From a virus, in the IMG/VR virus record IMGVR_UViG_3300031578_000074, positions 1-47,462 of that record: a stretch of DNA of 47,462 bases; one strand, written 5' to 3'. The notes under the pieces are model-generated. The model saw only the letters and a program-made list of their open reading frames with translations. It did not search any database and was not told the DNA's origin. Shown in pieces: positions 41,471 to 47,462 of this stretch. Each line of letters starts with the position of its first letter. Position 1 is the stretch's first letter. Both the position numbers and the translations under genes were made by a program.

Positions 41471-41913
41471 ATCACATCCATTGTTATTTTACCAATCAAT
41501 ATCCCAAACTTATCATCTATCTTCTTGATAGTTTTCTTACGCTCAGTATCAAATACATCAACAAATACCTTGCTCTTAAAATGCGCATTGCCATATTTAT
41601 TGATATACCAGGTCATCCCTTTTGCCTCATTCATCTTACCCTTTGCCGTTGCTGACCGGAACATATTACGCTTCTGCATCCATCGATATATGATCTTAAC
41701 AAGGCCAGAATCCTTATTGCTTCTGCGCGGTCCACGTCCTTTCTGTAACACGCCAAGCCAGTACGGGACCAAGATACCAGCACCGTCATCCCGTACCTCA
41801 ACCTCAAACATACGCATGATAGATGGTGATATCTTATTCCCATAATACCCATTGCGCTTGCTGATGTTCTCAATAAGCTCTTCCAGTTCCGGCTTGATCT
41901 CTTGCCCTATCAT
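41467..41913 (-). CDS. HK97 gp10-like neck/tail completion protein
   Basis: A 148-residue protein (start at MIGQEIKPELEEL, ATGA overlap with the microprotein). Features of gp10-type proteins are an N-terminal helix, a central YWLGVLQKGRGPRRSNKDSG loop and PIxxWMxxRxx-like helix (VKIIYRWMQKRNMF). It likely joins the neck and tail terminator. The frame extends 36 bases upstream but that part belongs to the microprotein. Confidence 0.65.
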   Translation of the reverse strand: MIGQEIKPELEELIENISKRNGYYGNKISPSIMRMFEVEVRDDGAGILVPYWLGVLQKGRGPRRSNKDSGLVKIIYRWMQKRNMFRSATAKGKMNEAKGMTWYINKYGNAHFKSKVFVDVFDTERKKTIKKIDDKFGILIGKITMDVI

Positions 41914-41999
41914 CCAAATACTACAATCAAAACCAATACAATGACACACACTGCAAAGAATACAAATACCAAATTACCTGTTACATCGCTTTTCATCAT
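41910..41999 (-). CDS. 29-residue transmembrane microprotein
   Basis: A short ORF whose residues 8-28 form one strongly hydrophobic helix (GNLVFVFFAVCVIVLVLIVV). It starts in an ATGA overlap with the upstream tail-completion gene and stops in an ATGA overlap with the gp10-like gene, which is good evidence that it is translated. A membrane peptide amid neck genes is unusual; function unknown. Confidence 0.65.
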   Translation of the reverse strand: MMKSDVTGNLVFVFFAVCVIVLVLIVVFG

Positions 42000-42505
42000 A
42001 CTATTATTAAGTTACCTAATTCATCTGTTATAAAATTACCGGCCTCATCAATCAGATATACAACAGCCACACAAGGCGATCTATTTTCATTCCTGAGATA
42101 TGTTATATCCATAGTCATTGTCCAGCCTATTACATTAGCATCATACTTTGATTCATAAATCTTATTGCATGACACCGGAAGGATAGTCTTAAACGTACCC
42201 AGTGAGATGATCCTAACGATTACCTCTTTACAAATATCGAGCAATGCCTGGAGCTTAACTTCATTGTTCCATGCAGCATCTTCCATCTTAACCTGTTGTG
42301 ATACCTCAATGACAAGCGCGGGGTAATGCTCCATTATTGCATTAGCTCTTACCTCTAACACCAGGCTATCGAGCTGTGTAACCAGTCCTATGATATCATT
42401 CTGGTCACTCTGATCAGTGTATAGGTTTGCAAGTTGTGCCTGCTCATAGAGAACCAGAGTACATCCGGAAGTGGTAAGAATCGTTTTAAGTGCTGCTGTT
42501 ATCAT
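41996..42505 (-). CDS. putative tail terminator/completion protein
   Basis: A 169-residue protein in the position of the tail terminator, two genes above the putative tail protein. The arrangement helix, then beta pairs (ALVIEVSQQVKMEDAAW; IGWTMTMDITYLRN) fits small neck proteins. The tail ends DEAGNFITDELGNLIIV. Assignment rests on size and place. Confidence 0.5.
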   Translation of the reverse strand: MITAALKTILTTSGCTLVLYEQAQLANLYTDQSDQNDIIGLVTQLDSLVLEVRANAIMEHYPALVIEVSQQVKMEDAAWNNEVKLQALLDICKEVIVRIISLGTFKTILPVSCNKIYESKYDANVIGWTMTMDITYLRNENRSPCVAVVYLIDEAGNFITDELGNLIIV

Positions 42506-43143
42506 TTTCCATACTTTGGTTTTTGTGATTCGCTCTGTTCTTTGAGTAGTTCAAAATACCTTTCCTGGTAATCTGCTATTGCTTTGGCGTTCATAAACCT
42601 TACAAGACATTCGTTATACGGTGTTAACAATACCTCCGGGATACTGATCTTCATAATATCACGAAGGAAGTCGAGTGCATTTAGTTCTGAATATAAGTTG
42701 AGCTTGTCTATCCCGGCAGCCTTTTCAACCTTCGAAGGTTCACGGTGTAACAGGGATTCTTCCCTATCTGCCATCTCTGCGGTGAGTGTAATTAGATGCA
42801 TAGCCACAGGATATAAATATTTTGCTTTGCAAGTTACAACTTTATTTCCAAATAACAACGCGCTTTCCTCATCCCATTTTTTACCAGATACCAATGGATA
42901 ATAATAACCATCTATCATCCTGATGATTACACCTACATCATTTTTTTCCTCGCGTGCCAGGAACAACCTCTGACCATAACAAATCTTATCAGTGAACTCA
43001 TCCAACGTTTTAGGAACATCGTAATCCATTAATCGATCAGGGATAGGTAACTGGACAAGCCCCTCTGCAAGTCCTGCATAGGTATCCATGTCACGCATTA
43101 TATCTCTGAGCGTAAGACTATCAATGTCCTTTATTCGTGTCAT
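42502..43143 (-). CDS. hypothetical structural-region protein
   Basis: A 213-residue mostly helical protein with N-terminal SLTLRDIMRDMDTYAGLAEGLV and a C-terminal helix ending QKPKYGK. No family assigned. It is coupled (4-base overlap) to the terminator candidate and lies two genes below the terminase. It may be a head-tail joining or assembly chaperone. Confidence 0.5.
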   Translation of the reverse strand: MTRIKDIDSLTLRDIMRDMDTYAGLAEGLVQLPIPDRLMDYDVPKTLDEFTDKICYGQRLFLAREEKNDVGVIIRMIDGYYYPLVSGKKWDEESALLFGNKVVTCKAKYLYPVAMHLITLTAEMADREESLLHREPSKVEKAAGIDKLNLYSELNALDFLRDIMKISIPEVLLTPYNECLVRFMNAKAIADYQERYFELLKEQSESQKPKYGK

Positions 43144-43352
43144 TAGCCCTGTTCGTAAGTTGTTTTATCAGTAGTTAACTTGCCCTTCATCCTGTAAAGT
43201 TCAAGAATAAACTCCCTTGCATCCTTATCTGACAGGGTTATGTAGGCAAGGTCATTCTCATCTTTGATCTCGACATAAAGTTTTCCACTTGCCAGAACAT
43301 AAGCTGTTATCTGCTTATCTGATTCGTCACTGAATACTTTTCTTATTGCCAT
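43143..43352 (-). CDS. hypothetical protein
   Basis: A 69-residue protein with small beta strands (KQITAYVLASGKLYVEIKDE) and a C-terminal helix. Function unknown. It follows the large terminase gene by 15 bases and shares its stop base with the next start. Confidence 0.5.
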   Translation of the reverse strand: MAIRKVFSDESDKQITAYVLASGKLYVEIKDENDLAYITLSDKDAREFILELYRMKGKLTTDKTTYEQG

Positions 43353-43367
43353 AATATTTGGTTTTAG

Positions 43368-44513
43368 TTATCCATGCCATTGTTGATGTGATACACCTTT
43401 GATAGATTCCATGAAGCGGTAACGTCCTGCATCAATAAGATGGTTGAAGGCATCAATAGGGATACCTGCTTTCTTATCGCTCCATATGTAATTACTTAAC
43501 TCCTTTGATAGATTATAGCTCGACTCTGTTATGATATGCTCATAATCCTGCATCATCTTGAGGGCCTCAGGAACGGTCCATTTTGCTTTATTAATTGGTG
43601 ATATGTTATAATACTTACGTAGCTCACTAATCATCCTGGCATCAGCACAATCGGCTGTTATAGCATCATTGCGATTACAGTGCTGCCCAATAAGCAATCG
43701 AAGATCCTCAAATGAATTACCCTCTTTATAAATCTTTTCGTCCCAATACATTTTTTTCATCTTATGATCAATAGCTGTCTTGACCAGTGCATCAGGATCA
43801 TTAAATCCAAAATCCATACCGAAGCCATAAGAGAGTGAGTTATCAAACTCTCCATACCGCCAGTTCATAAAGATAGCGCCCTCCAGCTTACCAAGCTCAC
43901 CAAGCCCATAAACTTTCCACCAGTTTTCAAATCCCAGCTTATCTTTTTTTGTTAGTATGTTATTGCGTTCCTTTTCCGGGAGCCAGGGATTATCTACGTA
44001 TGTTGATTTGATAAGTACGTGAGGGAAATTAGGTATAACCTTTTCATGTAGCCAGAACTCCTGATCAGGGTTGAAATCCAAAAAGACTGCTCCCTGTGTT
44101 CGAGTGCTTAACTGATCGTAAACCTCGTAAGTTATTTTGCGATTACATTCGTTGATAAAAAGAATATCCCTCCTCGGACCGTGTGCTTTTGCAACATTGC
44201 CCTCAATGCCAAAAAACTCAACTGCTGATTTTCCAATGTAATATGTGCTTTCAGATATGTTCTTTATTCTGGCAGGGTTATCGCCAAAGGATTCGACTAT
44301 CTTATCAAAGTCAGCCATTGCACCCTGCTTTAAATGAGGAAGGGCATAACTGGCAATCGTTATACGTCGTTTTTCTTTCTTTGCAATAAGATACAGCAAT
44401 TGAAGTATTGAATACGTCTTAGAGCTTCCCTGACCTCCCTGGTTAATTATTAAATGCGCACCCGATTGATACGCATCAAGATTCTTATCAAATATCCCGG
44501 AGAGGTTAGCCAT
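43368..44513 (-). CDS. terL: terminase large subunit
   Basis: A 381-residue DNA packaging motor. The ATPase has Walker A GGQGSSKT (26-33) and Walker B ILFINE (117-122). The RNase-H-like nuclease carries GMDFGFNDP (Asp234), a TADCAD motif (near 288-291) and a final DAFNHLIDAGRY. The length is on the short side for TerL (usually 400-500). It overlaps the small subunit by 8 bases. No frameshift seen. It cuts concatemeric DNA at packaging sites and pumps it into the head. Confidence 0.95.
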   Translation of the reverse strand: MANLSGIFDKNLDAYQSGAHLIINQGGQGSSKTYSILQLLYLIAKKEKRRITIASYALPHLKQGAMADFDKIVESFGDNPARIKNISESTYYIGKSAVEFFGIEGNVAKAHGPRRDILFINECNRKITYEVYDQLSTRTQGAVFLDFNPDQEFWLHEKVIPNFPHVLIKSTYVDNPWLPEKERNNILTKKDKLGFENWWKVYGLGELGKLEGAIFMNWRYGEFDNSLSYGFGMDFGFNDPDALVKTAIDHKMKKMYWDEKIYKEGNSFEDLRLLIGQHCNRNDAITADCADARMISELRKYYNISPINKAKWTVPEALKMMQDYEHIITESSYNLSKELSNYIWSDKKAGIPIDAFNHLIDAGRYRFMESIKGVSHQQWHG

Positions 44514-44820
44514 TGAGAAACTTTTTTAACTTCTCTGCACTATTGCCGGATATAACATTTATGTTGACTTCTTTCTGTAAAGCCTCGTCGTCACTGGTAA
44601 CATCTGTTTTCTTTGCAATAACAAAAGGAAATAACTTTGATAAGCATTCAAGATATTTGTACTCATCCTTTTTTTTAATAGCCAATAATGCAGCTTTTAT
44701 GTTCGGGATCTCATCGAATAGTATCTTATTCAAAATCTCCTTTGCTTCTTTGGTAGTTTTGTTTGGAGTGCCTGATGTTTTGCCTCCCTGTTTTTTATGT
44801 CCTTCCTGAAATTTACCCAC
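44506..44820 (-). CDS. terminase small subunit candidate
   Basis: A 104-residue basic protein with a KTTKEAKEILNKIL helix pattern found in small terminase proteins of Bacteroidota phages. The frame opens with GTG, and GGAG lies 4 bases upstream, a good ribosome site, while no in-frame ATG exists before a stop four codons upstream. Position immediately before terL supports the call. The DNA-binding N-terminus starts KFQEGHKKQGGKTSGTPNKTT. Confidence 0.72.
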   Translation of the reverse strand: MGKFQEGHKKQGGKTSGTPNKTTKEAKEILNKILFDEIPNIKAALLAIKKKDEYKYLECLSKLFPFVIAKKTDVTSDDEALQKEVNINVISGNSAEKLKKFLNG

Positions 44821-44834
44821 TATGCTCCACTATA

Positions 44835-44939
44835 TTAGTGCTTCTGAAGTTTTTCACCTATCCAACTGACGAATATTGAAAGCAGCAATAAAGCTACTAT
44901 TCCACCGATTAAGAGTATTCCTGTTATATCTTGTGCCAT
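44835..44939 (-). CDS. 34-residue transmembrane microprotein at head of late operon
   Basis: The ORF reads MAQDITGILLIGGIVALLLL followed by a short soluble end (SWIGEKLQKH). One membrane helix spans about 5-27. It begins only 12 bases after the T-run of the terminator at 44952-44997. It is the first late gene and precedes terS by 14 bases. Function unknown. Confidence 0.6.
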   Translation of the reverse strand: MAQDITGILLIGGIVALLLLSIFVSWIGEKLQKH

Positions 44940-44951
44940 TCTGTTTGTTTT

Positions 44952-44997
44952 AAAAAAGCGGGATCTTATTTTTTCGACCTGCCATTGAAGACCCCGC
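44952..44997 (-). terminator. rho-independent terminator or attenuator before the late operon
   Basis: Minus-strand GCGGGGTCTT (44997-44988) pairs with AAGATCCCGC (44967-44958), 10 pairs with one G-U, loop of 20 bases, followed by TTTTTT (44957-44952). It ends the transcript of the small-gene block or attenuates reading into the terminase genes. Confidence 0.85.
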
Positions 44998-45068
44998 CCT
45001 AACCTAACCCTATGAAAAAAAACTCTATGTAAAATTAAACCTAATTTTTCAATTAAAAAAACTTATTT

Positions 45069-45281
45069 TCATCTCACTCGTTTTCCGCACCCCTGACAAA
45101 TAATTTTATCATCAATGTATTTCACCTCAAGCTCCCCGATACATTCACAAAGCCCATCAACCGGTTCGTTTTCTATTGCTGCAATTTCCGCTTCAAATAT
45201 CTTCATCTGCTTTCTTTTACACCAAATCTTTGATTTAAGATAAGCGATGTAATCTTTCTGTTTTAATTCAAGTTTTGTCAT
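45069..45281 (-). CDS. small zinc-ribbon-like protein
   Basis: A 70-residue protein with a helical N-terminal half (LELKQKDYIAYLKSKIWCKRKQ) and two Cys knuckles (LCECIGEL and IICQGCGKRVR) at the C-terminus. Probably zinc-binding; function unknown. It is the last gene before the terminator at 44952-44997. The 70 bases after it hold only AT-rich sequence and CCTAA repeats. Confidence 0.6.
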   Translation of the reverse strand: MTKLELKQKDYIAYLKSKIWCKRKQMKIFEAEIAAIENEPVDGLCECIGELEVKYIDDKIICQGCGKRVR

Positions 45282-45288
45282 GGCTTCT

Positions 45289-45498
45289 TTATTTTATTGT
45301 CTCGCATTGCTTATAGTTGTTACTGCATTTATCACTACAAAAATATTTTATTTTATCAGGATTATTTTCAGAATCGTAGTCAGAGCCATACCATGATGAT
45401 TCCTTATTCCAGTTAAACAATTTTCCACAAATATTACACTGATATACTTTTTTTGATGAATCTAAGTCTTCTTTAGTTATATTAAATACAACTTTCAT
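45289..45498 (-). CDS. zinc-ribbon-like protein
   Basis: A 69-residue protein with a CNICGKLF knuckle near residue 21 and a CSDKCSNNYKQC ending, i.e. two pairs of Cys suited to one zinc ion. Similar mini-fingers appear repeatedly in this phage. Its start overlaps the 40-residue ORF stop as ATGA. Confidence 0.6.
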   Translation of the reverse strand: MKVVFNITKEDLDSSKKVYQCNICGKLFNWNKESSWYGSDYDSENNPDKIKYFCSDKCSNNYKQCETIK

Positions 45499-45617
45499 AG
45501 CTTATAGTTGTTAATCAAATAAGGATAATAATATTGATAAACTACTTCCCGACAATATCCGTCAATATATAACGTCGTACTGAAATACCCAATTCCATAA
45601 TAAATTATTGGCGTCAT
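45495..45617 (-). CDS. 40-residue Tyr-rich microprotein
   Basis: A short ORF (MTPIIYYGIGYFSTTLYIDG...) with about ten Tyr. ATGA overlaps at both start and stop with adjacent genes support translation. Function unknown. Confidence 0.5.
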   Translation of the reverse strand: MTPIIYYGIGYFSTTLYIDGYCREVVYQYYYPYLINNYKL

Positions 45618-45937
45618 TTCGTTTCTCCTTTCCATTTGTTAAGAACCCAATTCATACAAATTAACGCACATTCTCGAAAATACTCATTTGCATCCATATC
45701 ATCAATCATAAATGGTTTATAATTATCTAATAAATATTGTTTCAAATCTTCTTTACTCGGCATCCCTTGCTCCCGATGTTCCTGTATAGCTTTAAAAGCT
45801 TGTTCTGGGGTAATACATTTTTGTTTATAATCCTGTATTAAGCAGCCTACTGATATTTTACTTATTTTACTAAGTATTTCTTCAGCACTCTTGCCGGATT
45901 GCTCAACTTTCCTTTTTATTGTTGCCTTTATTTTCAT
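45614..45937 (-). CDS. hypothetical protein of repeated small-gene family
   Basis: A 107-residue protein. KVEQSGKSAEEILSKI matches the QSGKSDEEILNKL segment of the neighbouring 45934-46512 gene and of the gene at the left edge. The C-terminus (CMNWVLNKWKGETK) matches FANWILERLKGEIK of the neighbour. It is thus a shortened paralogue of the C-terminal half. Proteins ending NWVLNKWKGE are frequent in Bacteroidota phages with no known role. Confidence 0.65.
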   Translation of the reverse strand: MKIKATIKRKVEQSGKSAEEILSKISKISVGCLIQDYKQKCITPEQAFKAIQEHREQGMPSKEDLKQYLLDNYKPFMIDDMDANEYFRECALICMNWVLNKWKGETK

Positions 45938-46512
45938 TTTATCTCTCCTTTCAATCTTTCAAGAATCCAATTTGCAAAACGAGTACAAGTTATGTCAATT
46001 AAATAATTAGTAGTAGCGTTTTCACATACACAAAGCTCTTTAATTTTATTCTTTATCTCGTTCTCTGTTGGAATATTTTGTTGACGGGATTCTTGCATTG
46101 CCTGTAAAGCTAATTTTCTATAACAGTTATCAATTTCAAATAATGAAGGATGATTTTCTATTAATTTATTAAGTATTTCTTCATCACTCTTGCCGGATTG
46201 CTTGCTGTCGGAAGGCTGAATTAATTTATCAATAGCAAATACAACTTTATTATGAAACGACATTTCTCTTTCGGGAGCATAACTTAATAAACCACTTTCA
46301 ATAATTGTCTGTTTTAGACTCCTTAATTCAGCTTCAATTGCATTGGTATCGTCTTCCTTCTCCAATTCGTCTATCTCATTTCTTAATCTCAATCCCTGTT
46401 CTCCTCTGGTTGATCTCCATCCATGAGTATGTGCTAATACCGCAAGTTCATCAAGTTCTTCACCAAGCAACTTAATGTACTCTTTCAACTTCTTTTCACG
46501 TTCTGTTTTCAT
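45934..46512 (-). CDS. hypothetical protein, paralogue of the left-edge gene
   Basis: A 192-residue protein (start at MKTEREKKLKE; ATGA overlap with the upstream stop). The N-terminal half is helical with coiled-coil character. KQSGKSDEEILNKLIENH links to the C-terminal ANWILERLKGEIK. The part from about residue 45 on is nearly identical to the gene at 1-335, while the segment before differs, as if swapped. Function unknown. Confidence 0.7.
   Translation of the reverse strand: MKTEREKKLKEYIKLLGEELDELAVLAHTHGWRSTRGEQGLRLRNEIDELEKEDDTNAIEAELRSLKQTIIESGLLSYAPEREMSFHNKVVFAIDKLIQPSDSKQSGKSDEEILNKLIENHPSLFEIDNCYRKLALQAMQESRQQNIPTENEIKNKIKELCVCENATTNYLIDITCTRFANWILERLKGEIK
46151..46378. repeat. near-identical repeat, copy 2 (partner at 1-228)
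   Basis: This matches bases 1-228 with three differences. A third, shorter relative lies at 45871-45903, matching bases 20-52 with one difference. The repeat encodes the QSGKSDEEIL region of a paralogous gene family. Confidence 0.9.
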
Positions 46513-46790
46513 AACTTGTCTTTTATATTGTCGTTCCAATCTTTATGAATCTCAATAAGATGATGCTCTTTTGTAAAATCTATATGCCTGTCTTCTCCTT
46601 CGCCAGTATATAAATAATACATGGGAGAATATGATGTGGCTATATGTGAATTTAGTGAAAGCCAAAAAATAAACTTCTCCATATTAGAGGCTATCTCTTT
46701 TGCAATACTAACCAATGGCTTTTTAACTGATACATCTGATTTAGCATAGTAAATGCTATTTTGTAATATTTTCAATATTTCTTCTTCCAT
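46509..46790 (-). CDS. hypothetical protein
   Basis: A 93-residue protein with helical N-terminus and His/Trp-rich C-terminal part. Function unknown. The start uses the AAAGATAAAGAG ribosome motif of this block, and its stop overlaps the next start as ATGA. Confidence 0.6.
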   Translation of the reverse strand: MEEEILKILQNSIYYAKSDVSVKKPLVSIAKEIASNMEKFIFWLSLNSHIATSYSPMYYLYTGEGEDRHIDFTKEHHLIEIHKDWNDNIKDKL

Positions 46791-46801
46791 CTCTTTATCT
46801 T

Positions 46802-46858
46802 TTAATTACTGTAAATCAGCACATTGTTGAATACTAAAAAAAGAATTAATGTTTTCAT
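46802..46858 (-). CDS. 18-residue hydrophobic micro-ORF
   Basis: The ORF reads MKTLILFLVFNNVLIYSN. ATGA overlaps with the stop of the gene upstream at 46855, and the next ribosome motif begins at its stop. It could be a leader peptide or a small membrane peptide. Evidence is position and hydrophobicity only. Confidence 0.35.
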   Translation of the reverse strand: MKTLILFLVFNNVLIYSN

Positions 46859-47052
46859 AGTAATTTTTTATATCGTAGTACTTTTATTGCATCATGTGGA
46901 TTTTCAAAACCCAACCCTTTTAATCTTTCTATTTCTTTTTTTGCAATTGTAAGTGATGGGAATGGCTCATTAATATCAACTTTATGGCAACTTGCATTTA
47001 TAACTCCCATTAAATAAGCTGCATCAATATCTGCATCAGTCCAGTTTTTCAT
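46855..47052 (-). CDS. hypothetical protein
   Basis: A 65-residue protein (MKNWTDADIDAAYLMGVINASCHK...) with a helical start and a second helix near the end. Unassigned. Its ATG follows AAAAGATAAAGAG, the recurrent ribosome motif. Confidence 0.55.
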   Translation of the reverse strand: MKNWTDADIDAAYLMGVINASCHKVDINEPFPSLTIAKKEIERLKGLGFENPHDAIKVLRYKKLL

Positions 47053-47063
47053 CTCTTTATCTT

Positions 47064-47300
47064 TTAAAATTCCTCAACTTTAGGAGGTTCCTTTAATTCA
47101 TAAATTGGATAAATACCTCGTACCATATCACCTTCTGGATATGTCGTTAGTATAGACATTAATTTTCGATGACCACAAACAGAGCATTGAATATATGTCT
47201 TTTTACCCGCAAATCCCATATCTTTTATAACATGTTCATATTGATTAATTGCCCCGCATTGAGAACATTTTTTGTCTGGTATTGGTAATTGTATATACAT
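47064..47300 (-). CDS. zinc-ribbon protein
   Basis: A 78-residue protein with CSQCG and CSVCG knuckles about 27 residues apart, a classical zinc ribbon, then a beta/helix tail. I start at the ATG ending at 47300 after AAAGATAAAGAG; a longer frame to 47396 overlaps the upstream partial gene and is less likely. Possible nucleic-acid or protein binder; function unknown. Confidence 0.65.
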   Translation of the reverse strand: MYIQLPIPDKKCSQCGAINQYEHVIKDMGFAGKKTYIQCSVCGHRKLMSILTTYPEGDMVRGIYPIYELKEPPKVEEF

Positions 47301-47310
47301 CTCTTTATCT

Positions 47311-47462
47311 TTATAATTCACTGTACGGTTTAATATGTAACTTAAATTCCTTACATACTTTAATACAAACACACACAATGAGTTTTGGATTATCACATGT
47401 TATAAGTTCATCAAACTCATTAAACCATTGACAGTCTTCTTTTTTTCTTCGCTTTATTGTTT
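47311..47462 (-). CDS. hypothetical protein, 5' part beyond window edge
   Basis: A frame open from the right edge to a TAA at 47311-47313. The visible part (KRRKKEDCQWFNEFDELITC...) is charged, then has several Cys (CVCIKVC) and ends KPYSEL. No start codon is visible, so the gene begins outside the window. Its stop lies directly before the ribosome motif of the next gene. Confidence 0.5.
   Translation of the reverse strand, partial: TIKRRKKEDCQWFNEFDELITCDNPKLIVCVCIKVCKEFKLHIKPYSEL

Noticed and set aside
13440-44820. Contractile (myovirus) tail
   Set aside because: No sheath-like protein or baseplate wedge set is recognisable; tape measure and gp10-like gene fit a siphovirus better, although the tail tube gene itself is not certain.
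44998-45010. Telomere-like CCTAACCTAACCC stretch
   Set aside because: Only two or three short units, in the middle of the contig; no hairpin telomere or protelomerase gene.
45036-45043. Possible late promoter (TAGGTTTA on the minus strand) upstream of the terminase operon
   Set aside because: There is no TTTG box at the proper distance and a terminator lies between it and the late genes.
1-47462. Plus-strand ORFs of 60-200 codons throughout
   Set aside because: They lie antisense to well-supported minus-strand genes with recognisable domains, lack ribosome sites and carry no known motif.
1-47462. Integrated prophage with attachment sites
   Set aside because: No integrase, excisionase or bacterial flank is seen, so integration is not supported by this window.

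Overview
The window is most likely one long contig of a tailed, siphovirus-like phage (or free phage genome) that infects a member of the Bacteroidota. Evidence for the host: the best promoter has the Bacteroidota form TTTG-N18-TATCTTTG, ribosome sites are A-rich with few Shine-Dalgarno sequences, the genome is AT-rich, and several genes belong to families common in gut Bacteroidota phages (FISUMP repeats, DUF1376, DUF4326, DUF6712-like connector, BNR_4 and Fn3 modules). Every gene I accept is on the minus strand, so transcription runs from high to low coordinates. No integrase, transposase, tRNA, rRNA or CRISPR array was recognised. Both ends cut through genes, so the contig is open or only part of a circular map.

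Late (virion) block, about 44.9 kb down to 13.4 kb. It begins after a strong terminator (44952-44997) with a 34-residue membrane microprotein and the small and large terminase subunits. Next come neck/tail-completion genes, three large tail-tip type proteins (one carrying two FISUMP repeats) and the tape measure. Then a nine-gene glycan cassette (28283-34109) interrupts the virion genes: several glycosyltransferases, an alpha-1,2-fucosyltransferase of family GT11, a sugar O-methyltransferase and a second SAM methyltransferase. The head genes follow: ClpP-like prohead protease fused to a coiled coil, major capsid protein, portal and connector. After them are three consecutive tailspike/adhesin genes (two with signal peptides), a run of seven small membrane proteins, and a secreted outer-membrane-barrel-like protein. 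A textbook terminator (13378-13403) ends the block.

Control region, 12964-13439. This is the only gene-free stretch over 300 bases. It holds the late terminator, a polypyrimidine tract on the plus strand, six degenerate iteron-like repeats, and a candidate early promoter firing leftward.

Early block, 12963 down to 1. Small regulatory and zinc-finger proteins and an SSB-like OB protein come first. NinG, an N-type DNA methyltransferase and an HNH homing endonuclease follow. Then a strong internal promoter with a structured leader RNA (7182-7325) feeds a replication group: HNH nuclease, DUF1376 replication protein with internal 12-bp repeats that may be the origin, and DnaB helicase. The block ends with a DnaA domain-IV protein, a cytosine methyltransferase, a secreted lysozyme-like enzyme, and small genes. 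A related small-gene block at 45-47.4 kb carries a close paralogue of the gene at the left edge and the same ribosome-site motif, so the two ends probably belong to one accessory region.

Working model: early genes replicate and methylate the DNA, late genes build the particle, and the glycan cassette is co-expressed with the virion proteins. It could therefore decorate particles or the host surface using host nucleotide sugars. The cassette is the most unusual system here.
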